DNA from: Pseudomonadota bacterium
GTDB lineage: Bacteria; Pseudomonadota; Gammaproteobacteria; Burkholderiales; Burkholderiaceae_C
Direction: 5' to 3'
Length of the DNA stretch: 9,430 nucleotides
NCBI GenBank assembly: GCA_021798395.1
Contig: JAJZHS010000075.1
Span: forward strand, 1 to 9,430
Positions 1-5,112 of this stretch are shown here, piece after piece. Position 1 is the first letter of the stretch. Each line of letters starts with the position of its first letter. The notes beneath the pieces are model-generated. The model was not told where the DNA came from, searched no databases, and saw nothing but the letters and a program-made list of their open reading frames with translations. Made by a program: the position numbers and the translations under genes.

Positions 1-1
1 C

Positions 2-271
2 GCGGCCACCACCACGGTGGCCGACGCCGGCAAGCAGCTGTACCAGACCACCTGCATCGCGTGCCACGGCGCCGGTATCGCCGGAGCGCCGAAAGTCGGC
101 GACGAGGCGGCGTGGGCGCCGCACATCGCCAAAGGGCTCGCGGTGCTCGACGACCACGCGATCCACGGCTTCCAGGGCAAGTCCGGGATGATGCCGCCCA
201 AGGGCGGCTCGACGGCCAGCGACGCCGACGTGAAAGCCGCGGTCGCCTACATGGTGGCGCAGTCGAAATAA
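2..271 (+). CDS. Cytochrome c5-like c-type cytochrome, C-terminal part (5' end outside window)
   Basis: The visible 89 residues form one class I c-type cytochrome domain. A haem-attachment motif C-I-A-C-H (first Cys codon at 53-55) is followed by GAPKVGD and AAWAPHIAKG. A MMPPKGG segment (Met codons at 188-193) supplies the likely axial Met ligand, and a final helix reads DVKAAVAYMV. This order is typical of the cytochrome c5 family, periplasmic electron carriers that feed terminal oxidases or other reductases. The frame is open to the left edge through an Ala/Thr-rich linker (AATTTVADAG). The GTG at 17 is therefore probably internal, and the N-terminal export signal, perhaps with another domain, lies outside. 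It converges with the DUF2946-like gene across a strong hairpin. The family call is firm; the exact redox partner is unknown. Confidence 0.88.
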   Translation, partial: AATTTVADAGKQLYQTTCIACHGAGIAGAPKVGDEAAWAPHIAKGLAVLDDHAIHGFQGKSGMMPPKGGSTASDADVKAAVAYMVAQSK

Positions 272-284
272 GCGCCGTGCGGCG

Positions 285-318
285 GCCTCGCAGGCCCGCT
301 GCGGCGGGCCCGCGAGGC
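285..318. terminator. Strong hairpin between convergent genes, probable bidirectional terminator
   Basis: Positions 285-299 pair with 304-318 around a TGCG loop. Fourteen of fifteen positions are Watson-Crick pairs, with a single A/C mismatch at 292/311. It sits 14 nt after the cytochrome stop and ends 2 nt before the stop codon of the minus-strand gene. Neither strand has a clear T-run after the stem, so it lacks the classic intrinsic-terminator tail. Its role as terminator or 3' end stabiliser is inferred from position and stem strength. Confidence 0.62.
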
Positions 319-320
319 GC

Positions 321-893
321 TCACCCGGCGATTCCGGCCGACGGACTCGCCAGGAAACGCAGCCGCGCGCGCAGCGCGTCGCCGTCCAGCCGCAGCAGCG
401 CGAGCTCCGGTCCGGCCGGCGGCCGCAGCCGCGTCAACGCATCGTCGAGCCCATCGGCCAGCGCAGCCATGTCGAGGCTGTGCACGATGCCCGGGCCCGA
501 ATCGGTGTCCAGGTACAGACGACCGGCCGCGTCGGCCACGGCCAGCCGCGGCGTGCAGACGATCCCGGTGTGCGCGCGCCAACTGCCGTCGGGCTGCAGC
601 CGCAGCACCAGCGGCGCGGCCTCGAGCTCGACGTACACCCGCTGCGGGCCGTTCTGGAAATACCAGTGGCCGTCGTCGGCGCGCAGGTAGTTGCGCGCGA
701 TGAACGCCACCAGCCCGGCATGGCGCAGCCGGCTCGCGCCGTCGCGACGCAGACGGCCGTCGGCGTCGCGCGGCCACGGGTGCGCGGCCGCGCTGCGCAT
801 CCACCAGTCGCCGCGCGCGTCCAGCCCGAGCCAGCCGGTGCACGCCGGCACGTCGGGCCAGCGCAGCAGCGCACGTCGAACCGATTCGTCCAT
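321..893 (-). CDS. DUF2946-like conserved protein of unknown function
   Basis: This is a 190-residue soluble protein with no signal peptide or membrane segment. It begins MDESVRRALLRWPDVPACTG, followed by GWLGLDARGDWWMR (20-33). A conserved-looking core, FQNGPQRVYVELE (79-91), is followed by LYLDTDSGPGIVHSLDM (127-142), rich in aromatic and acidic residues. The pattern matches a family of about 190 residues that I associate with DUF2946 in Burkholderiales, usually beside a cytochrome c5 gene and a hydrolase. That family name is from memory and should be checked. The ATG at 893 is preferred because the recognisable N-terminus starts there. It lies 35 bp downstream of the hydrolase gene, probably in the same transcript. 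No catalytic residues are evident and the function is unknown. Confidence 0.8.
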   Translation of the reverse strand: MDESVRRALLRWPDVPACTGWLGLDARGDWWMRSAAAHPWPRDADGRLRRDGASRLRHAGLVAFIARNYLRADDGHWYFQNGPQRVYVELEAAPLVLRLQPDGSWRAHTGIVCTPRLAVADAAGRLYLDTDSGPGIVHSLDMAALADGLDDALTRLRPPAGPELALLRLDGDALRARLRFLASPSAGIAG

Positions 894-928
894 ACCGCCA
901 ACCTTAGCACCTGGCGGCTTGCGCCGCG

Positions 929-1891
929 TCACCCGCGACCGGCGAAAAACGCCAGCAGCCGTTGCGGCATCCAGTCGATACGCCCGGGCGGTGCGCCGCG
1001 GGCGAATCCGACGTGGCCGCCGTGCCGCGGCTGCTCCAGCCGCACCGCCGGCCCGACGTCGCGCGCCGCCGGCAGCGCGCGCTGCGGCAGGAACGGATCG
1101 TTGCGCGCGTTGAGCACCAGCGCGGGCACGCGGATGTCGCGCAGCCGCGGCCCGGCCGACGCGCGGCACCAATAATCGCGCGCGTCGGCGAAGCCGTGCA
1201 CCGGAGCGGTGAACGCGTCGTCGAACGCGTGCAGGTCGCGCGCCGCGGCGATCGCCGCGACATCGGCCAGCCCGGGGTGAAGACGCGCCAGCGCGATCGC
1301 CTTCGGCTTGAGCGTGCGCAGGAACATCCGGGTGTAGACCAGGCGATTGAAGCCGTGGCCGATCGCCGCGGCGCCTGCGGCCAGGTCCAGCGGCGCGCTG
1401 ACCGCGGCCAAGGCATCGACCACGCCGGATGCGGCGCCGCCGCACTCCTGCGCCCAGCGCAGCAGCGCATTGCCGCCCAGCGACACGCCGGCGGCGTACA
1501 GGGCGCCCGGGTGCGCGGCGCGCAGCCGACGCAGGATCCAGTCGACCTCGGCCCAGTCGCCCGAATGGTAGGCGCGCGGGGCACGGTTGAGCTCGCCCGA
1601 GCAGCCGCGGAAATGCGGCAGCGCCAGCGTCCAGCCGGCCGCCGCGCAAGCCTGCGCGACGGCGCGCGCGTAGTGGCTGCGCGACGATCCCTCGAGGCCG
1701 TGGAACAGCACCAGCAGCGGCGCGCCGACGCCGCCGTCGATTCGGTCGACGTCGATGAAATCGCCGTCCGGCGCGGTCCAGCGCTGACGCTGCCAGCGCG
1801 GCGCCGCGGGACGCGCGCACACCGCGGGCCAGATGGTCTGCAACTGTCCTCCGGGCAGCCAGCGCGGCGCACGGTAGCCGCAAGCGCCCAC
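929..1891 (-). CDS. YheT-family alpha/beta hydrolase
   Basis: This predicted cytoplasmic alpha/beta-fold hydrolase has 320 residues from the chosen start. The N-terminal signature YRAPRWLPGGQLQTIWPA (6-23) is characteristic of the YheT/YMC group (COG0429). The oxyanion-side loop is HGLEGSSRSHYA (64-75). The nucleophile elbow is GVSLGG (Ser137), the acid is probably Asp265 in NARNDPF, and the base is His293 in HGGHVGF. The catalytic triad therefore looks complete. Family members are annotated as esterases or hydrolases of unsettled physiological substrate. No ATG precedes the conserved region in frame. I chose the GTG at 1891 because it begins just before the family's usual N-terminus. A TTG at 1922-1924, overlapping the upstream TGA, would add 11 residues. 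Neither has a strong ribosome-binding site. It sits between the SnoaL-like and DUF2946-like genes. Confidence 0.88.
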   Translation of the reverse strand: MGACGYRAPRWLPGGQLQTIWPAVCARPAAPRWQRQRWTAPDGDFIDVDRIDGGVGAPLLVLFHGLEGSSRSHYARAVAQACAAAGWTLALPHFRGCSGELNRAPRAYHSGDWAEVDWILRRLRAAHPGALYAAGVSLGGNALLRWAQECGGAASGVVDALAAVSAPLDLAAGAAAIGHGFNRLVYTRMFLRTLKPKAIALARLHPGLADVAAIAAARDLHAFDDAFTAPVHGFADARDYWCRASAGPRLRDIRVPALVLNARNDPFLPQRALPAARDVGPAVRLEQPRHGGHVGFARGAPPGRIDWMPQRLLAFFAGRG

Positions 1892-1920
1892 GCCGCGTGC
1901 AGCGCGCGAATCCTGCGCGC

Positions 1921-2367
1921 TCAATGCAGCCGCTCGTGCAGCGCCAGCACCTCGACGGCCTCGTGCGCGGTGGCCGGGCTGGCGTGATGCAGCACCATGC
2001 GCCAGCTCCCGGCGACCTTCATGTAGACGTTGGTCGCCAGCACCAGTGCGTAGCGCGCGCCGTCTTCGCCGGGATCGAGGTGAACGCGTTCGACCACGTT
2101 GTGCACCGCACAGCCAAGCGACACGGTGCGCAGCACGCGCTCCGGGGTGACGTGCAGCGGCCCGCCGGCGAACAGTTGCTCGAAGCCGGCGCGGATCGCT
2201 GCCACGCCGACGGCACGCGGCCCGCCGGGGTGCACGCAGACGGGTTCGTCGTCGTCGGCCCACAACCGCATCACCGCGTCGACGTCGGCGCGCTGCAGCG
2301 CGTCGTAGAACGCGGCCTCGGCGGCTTCGGCCGATGCCGGGGCGTGATCGACGCTCGGATGGTGCAT
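1921..2367 (-). CDS. SnoaL/DUF4440-like (NTF2-fold) small protein
   Basis: This 148-residue protein has the layout of a cone-shaped NTF2-like domain. An N-terminal helix (AAEAAFYDALQRADVDAVMR, 15-34) precedes LWADDDEPVCVHPGGP (35-50), then AIRAGFEQLFA (57-67), and strands ending in YALVLATNVYMKVAGSWRMV (106-125) with a HHAS turn. SnoaL_3/DUF4440 members include ketosteroid-isomerase-like enzymes and many proteins of unknown role, so no reaction can be assigned. There is no signal peptide. The ATG at 2367 follows a GGAG Shine-Dalgarno sequence (2377-2380, minus strand) at 9 nt. It begins 15 bp after the purU stop, so it is probably co-transcribed with purU, and its stop touches a possible start of the hydrolase gene. 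Confidence 0.82.
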   Translation of the reverse strand: MHHPSVDHAPASAEAAEAAFYDALQRADVDAVMRLWADDDEPVCVHPGGPRAVGVAAIRAGFEQLFAGGPLHVTPERVLRTVSLGCAVHNVVERVHLDPGEDGARYALVLATNVYMKVAGSWRMVLHHASPATAHEAVEVLALHERLH

Positions 2368-2382
2368 GGCGCTGGGCTCCGA

Positions 2383-3258
2383 TCAGTTGAAGACGACGGT
2401 CTTGTGCCCGTTCATCAGGATGCGGTGCTCGACGTGCCAGCGCACCGCGCGCGCCAGCACCTGGTTCTCGACGTCCTGGCCGACCGCGGTCAGCGCATCG
2501 GTGTCGAGACTGTGGTCGACGCGTTCGACCGCCTGCTCGATGATCGGCCCCTCGTCGAGGTCGGCGGTGACGTAATGCGCGGTGGCGCCGATCAGCTTGA
2601 CGCCACGCTGGTGCGCCTGCGCGTACGGCCGCGCACCCTTGAAGCTGGGCAGGAACGAGTGGTGGATGTTGATCGCCCTGCCCTGAAGTCCGGCGCAGAA
2701 TTCGGCGCTGAGGATTTGCATGTAGCGCGCGAGCACCAGCAGGTCGACGCGCTGCGCGCGCATCAGCGCCTCGATGCGCTGCTCCTGCGCACGCTTGGCC
2801 TGCGCGTCGGCCCCGGCGGGAAGCGCCTCGTGGTGGAAAGGCACGTCGTAGTGCGCAGCCAGCGCGGCGCAGTCGCGGTGGTTCGACACCACCCCGACCA
2901 CGTCCATCGGCATCTGCCCGGCGCGCCAGCGGAACAACAGATCGTTGAGGCAGTGCGCCTGGCGGCTGACCGCGATCAGCACCCGCGGGCGCTGCGCGCA
3001 GGCGTGGATGCGCGCGTGCATGCCGAAGCGCTGGCACAGATCGGCGAACAGCAACTCGAGCTTGTCGGCACCGTCGAGGTGCGCCGGCGCCGCGAAATGC
3101 ACCCGCATGAAGAACAGCCCGGTGGCCTGGTCACCGAACTGCTGCGAATCGAGGATGTTGCATCCGGCCTGGTACAGCAGTCCGGACACCGAATGGACGA
3201 TGCCCTTGGCATCGAGGCACGACAGCGTCAGCACATAGTCGTTGGTGCAGGCGGGCAT
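2383..3258 (-). CDS. purU: Formyltetrahydrofolate deformylase
   Basis: PurU hydrolyses 10-formyl-THF to THF and formate in the cytoplasm, balancing one-carbon pools and supplying formate for purine synthesis. The 291-residue product has an N-terminal ACT domain (YVLTLSCLDAKGIVHSVSGL, 8-27, to about residue 85). A formyltransferase-type catalytic domain follows: VVSNHRD (123-129), LARYMQIL (176-183), then AINIHHSFLPSFKGARPYAQ. Asn197 and His199 there match the catalytic Asn/His of the PurN-like fold, and Asp235 in DLDEGPII matches the catalytic Asp. The ATG at 3258 gives a typical length with the ACT strand near the start. An ATG at 3288 would add ten residues (MWPFTAPPPP), a proline run atypical for the family. 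No strong Shine-Dalgarno is seen for either start. It is the first gene of the minus-strand cluster. Confidence 0.95.
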   Translation of the reverse strand: MPACTNDYVLTLSCLDAKGIVHSVSGLLYQAGCNILDSQQFGDQATGLFFMRVHFAAPAHLDGADKLELLFADLCQRFGMHARIHACAQRPRVLIAVSRQAHCLNDLLFRWRAGQMPMDVVGVVSNHRDCAALAAHYDVPFHHEALPAGADAQAKRAQEQRIEALMRAQRVDLLVLARYMQILSAEFCAGLQGRAINIHHSFLPSFKGARPYAQAHQRGVKLIGATAHYVTADLDEGPIIEQAVERVDHSLDTDALTAVGQDVENQVLARAVRWHVEHRILMNGHKTVVFN

Positions 3259-3470
3259 GGGCGGCGGCGGGGCGGTAAAAGGCCACATTGTAGGAAGGCT
3301 TCGCCGCCGGCAGGCCGCGCTCGCGCACCGACGCCGCGGCCGCTGCGGCCGAAACCATGCTCGACGACCGACATTCCAGGCTTTTCGGGCTATGTCAAAA
3401 AACCGTCGCCGTCGCCCTATAGTGCGATGGCCGCGGCGACTTGCCCGGCAGTTCCAGCATGGAGAACGAT
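3259..3470. promoter_or_regulatory. Divergent intergenic region between purU and the exported-protein gene
   Basis: This roughly 210-bp spacer must hold the promoters of both divergent genes. For the plus strand, a -10-like TATAGT lies at 3418-3423, about 47 nt before the start. The nearest -35-like hexamer, ATGTCA (3392-3397), is 20 nt away, which is longer than usual. For the minus strand, a -10-like TACAAT (3292-3287) overlaps the alternative purU ATG at 3288. If it is real, translation must start at the downstream ATG, 3258. GC-rich dyads such as the GGCCG/CGGCC repeat near 3340-3352 are also present. The promoter calls come from hexamer resemblance only. Confidence 0.35.
3461..3464 (+). 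promoter_or_regulatory. Ribosome binding site deciding the start of the exported protein
   Basis: GGAG lies 6 nt before the ATG at 3471. This favours that ATG over the in-frame ATG at 3459 and TTG at 3441, and it leaves a clean signal peptide at the N-terminus. Confidence 0.7.
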
Positions 3471-3926
3471 ATGCGAAGCTTCATCACCACGGCGCTGCTC
3501 GCGCTGTGCACGGCCGGCAGTGCCGACGCTTCGGCGGTGTTCATGGTCGCCATGACCCCCGAGGTCGCGGAGGAATACGACTTCGGCCAGCCCGCGATGG
3601 TGGGTTGCGACACGCTCGAGTTCTCGCCGCAGAGCTTTGCCGTGCGTTGCACCGCGTGGGCCGGCGGCGCCGGCGCGCCGGCGCACGGCGGCGTGGCCAT
3701 GATCGATCTGATCAACAAGCGTTCGGCACGGGTGATCAATTCCTTGATGGTCGAAAACCCGCTGTTGTCCGGCGCGCGCATCAAGTTGATCGGGCGTGCC
3801 ACGTGCACCAGCGCAGGCAGTTGCTCGGATACCGAGTACCTGGAGGGCGCACCGGCGCCGCCGCTGCACTACGAGGACCAGGAGTCGGTCATCTACCTGA
3901 AAAAGGTCGCGCCTCCCTCCCAATGA
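3471..3926 (+). CDS. Small exported protein with four mature cysteines, unknown family
   Basis: I do not recognise this 151-residue protein. Its first 22 residues look like a Sec signal peptide: MR, a hydrophobic stretch FITTALLALCTAG, and an A-D-A-S-A cleavage region. The predicted mature form is a periplasmic or secreted protein of about 129 residues. It has four cysteines (46, 60, 112, 118), an even number compatible with two disulfides. Its middle reads HGGVAMIDLINKRSARVINSLMVENPLL, and it ends in a short, mostly beta-like segment, ESVIYLKKVAPPSQ. No haem motif, lipobox, membrane anchor or catalytic motif is visible. It appears to be transcribed alone, divergent from purU and convergent with the isocitrate dehydrogenase gene 15 bp away. 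The coding call rests on the good ribosome-binding site, the signal peptide and its fit between neighbours. Confidence 0.8.
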   Translation: MRSFITTALLALCTAGSADASAVFMVAMTPEVAEEYDFGQPAMVGCDTLEFSPQSFAVRCTAWAGGAGAPAHGGVAMIDLINKRSARVINSLMVENPLLSGARIKLIGRATCTSAGSCSDTEYLEGAPAPPLHYEDQESVIYLKKVAPPSQ

Positions 3927-3941
3927 CCGGCGCCCGGCGCG

Positions 3942-4964
3942 TCACAGGCGGGCGATCACCGCCTTCGTGAACGCCTCGGTGCTGGCGCTGCCGCCGAGGT
4001 CGCCGGTGCGCACCTGGTCCTTGTTCAGGGTGTCGCCGATGGCGACGCGCAGGCGCTGCGCCTTGTCGTGCTCGCCGACGTGGTCGAGCATCAGCGCGGC
4101 GGCCAGCATCAGCGCGGTCGGGTTGGCGATTCCGCGCCCGGCGATGTCGGGCGCCGAGCCGTGCACGGCCTCGAAAATCGCCGCGTCCTGGCCGATGTTG
4201 GCGCCCGGCGCCATGCCCAGGCCGCCGACCAGGCCGGCGGTCAGGTCCGACAGGATGTCGCCGAACAGGTTGGTAGTGACCAGCGCGTCGAACTGCCAGG
4301 GGTTGGTCACCAGTTTCATGCAGCAGGCGTCGACGATGACGTCGTCGAGCGCGATGCGGTCGGCGTACTTCTCCTTGTGCATCTGGTACGCGGTCTCGAG
4401 GAAGATCCCGGTCAAGGCTTTCATGATGTTGGCCTTGTGCACCACGGTCATCTTCTTGCGCCCGAGCGCGATCGCGGTGCGGAACGCGTAGTCGAGGATG
4501 TGGCGCGAACCCTGCCGGGTGTTGACGCCGGTGGCGATGGCCACCGCGTGCGGGTCATCCTCGATCGGGATGTAGTGCTCGTAGCCCATGTACAGGCCTT
4601 CGACGTTCTCGCGGAACACCAGCAGGTCGATGTTGTCGAAGCGGCCGCCCGGGATCATGGTGCGCGCCGGACGCATGTTGGCGAACAGCTTGAACTCCTC
4701 GCGCAGGCGAACGTTCGACGAGCGGTAGCCGCCTCCCGACGGCGTCTCCAGCGGGCCTTTCAGCGCCAGCCGGGTGCCCCGGATGCTGTCCAGGGTGGCC
4801 GGCGGCAGCGGATCGCCGGCGGCCTTCACGCCGCCCAGGCCGGCGACTTGCGCATCCCAGCTGAACGGCGCCTGCAGCGCGTCCAGCACCGCCAGCGTGG
4901 CGTCCATGATTTCGGGGCCGATGCCGTCGCCGGCGATCAGGGTGGCGGGAATGCTCTGGCTCAT
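3942..4964 (-). CDS. NAD-type isocitrate dehydrogenase (isocitrate/isopropylmalate dehydrogenase family)
   Basis: This 340-residue beta-decarboxylating dehydrogenase is predicted to convert isocitrate to 2-oxoglutarate and CO2 in the TCA cycle. The substrate-site pattern follows isocitrate dehydrogenases. Ser82, Asn84, Arg88 and Arg98 lie in the RSSNVRLREEFKLFANMR segment, followed by Arg118 (FREN), Tyr125, Lys177 (HKANIMK), and metal ligands Asp212, Asp236 and Asp240 (NLFGDILSD). The cofactor loop HGSAPDIAG (268-276) carries Asp where NADP-dependent bacterial enzymes carry Lys/Tyr, so NAD is predicted. The sequence resembles the compact IDH3-like form of Burkholderiales. 3-Isopropylmalate or tartrate dehydrogenase activity is a less likely alternative, and there is no leuC or leuD nearby. 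The ATG at 4964 has an excellent AAGGAG site. A dyad lies upstream. Confidence 0.9.
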   Translation of the reverse strand: MSQSIPATLIAGDGIGPEIMDATLAVLDALQAPFSWDAQVAGLGGVKAAGDPLPPATLDSIRGTRLALKGPLETPSGGGYRSSNVRLREEFKLFANMRPARTMIPGGRFDNIDLLVFRENVEGLYMGYEHYIPIEDDPHAVAIATGVNTRQGSRHILDYAFRTAIALGRKKMTVVHKANIMKALTGIFLETAYQMHKEKYADRIALDDVIVDACCMKLVTNPWQFDALVTTNLFGDILSDLTAGLVGGLGMAPGANIGQDAAIFEAVHGSAPDIAGRGIANPTALMLAAALMLDHVGEHDKAQRLRVAIGDTLNKDQVRTGDLGGSASTEAFTKAVIARL

Positions 4965-4970
4965 GCGGGT

Positions 4971-4976
4971 CTCCTT
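4971..4976 (-). promoter_or_regulatory. Ribosome binding site of the isocitrate dehydrogenase gene
   Basis: The minus strand reads AAGGAG, 6 nt before the ATG at 4964. It is the strongest Shine-Dalgarno sequence in the window, suggests efficient translation and fixes the start. Confidence 0.85.
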
Positions 4977-5015
4977 GGGCGGGCTCGGGGCGCTGATGCG
5001 CCTTCTGCCCATCTA

Positions 5016-5038
5016 GCATAAGGTGTGCTGGCTTATGC
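5016..5038. promoter_or_regulatory. Perfect inverted repeat, candidate operator upstream of isocitrate dehydrogenase
   Basis: GCATAAG (5016-5022) and CTTATGC (5032-5038) form a perfect 7-bp dyad with a 9-nt spacer. It starts 52 bp upstream of the start codon at 4964 and is AT-rich against a GC-rich background. The minus strand shows a -10-like TATGCT (5020-5015) inside the proximal arm, with no good -35 at the expected distance. A dyad overlapping a promoter in this way suggests a dimeric transcription factor site. Which regulator binds is unknown, and repression or activation cannot be decided from the sequence. Confidence 0.5.
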
Positions 5039-5078
5039 CTGGCTGACTGCGCGCAAAGGACCGGGGTTCACCGTCTTT

Positions 5079-5105
5079 CAGGCAGCCGGGCGCAGCCCGG
5101 ACCTG
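5079..5105 (-). terminator. Hairpin after glnS, possible terminator
   Basis: A stem CCGGGC/GCCCGG (5086-5091 with 5095-5100, loop GCA) is extended by a CAGG/CCTG pairing (5079-5082 with 5102-5105) across a small internal loop. It lies 8 bp beyond the glnS stop and upstream of the isocitrate dehydrogenase promoter region, where a terminator is expected. No T-run follows on the minus strand, so the role is inferred from position and pairing. Confidence 0.45.
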
Positions 5106-5112
5106 GGGGCGC

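Noticed and set aside
321..1883. 520-codon minus-strand frame that would fuse an Arg/Ala-rich N-terminus to the DUF2946-like protein
   Set aside because: The upstream part overlaps the YheT-like hydrolase in another frame and is low-complexity; the conserved protein starts at MDESVRR (893).
3357..3422. Possible 21-codon small ORF (MLDDRHSRLFG...) in the purU divergent spacer
   Set aside because: It has no ribosome-binding site, ends within the presumed -10 of the next gene, and could easily arise by chance.
1897..3555. 552-codon plus-strand open frame across purU and the SnoaL-like gene
   Set aside because: Antisense to two confident genes, spans the purU promoter region, and shows no motif or ribosome-binding site.
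3927..3941. Possible terminator in the 15-bp gap between the exported-protein gene and the isocitrate dehydrogenase gene
   Set aside because: Only short CCGG/GGCG self-complementarity is present; loops would be too small and stems too short to support a call.
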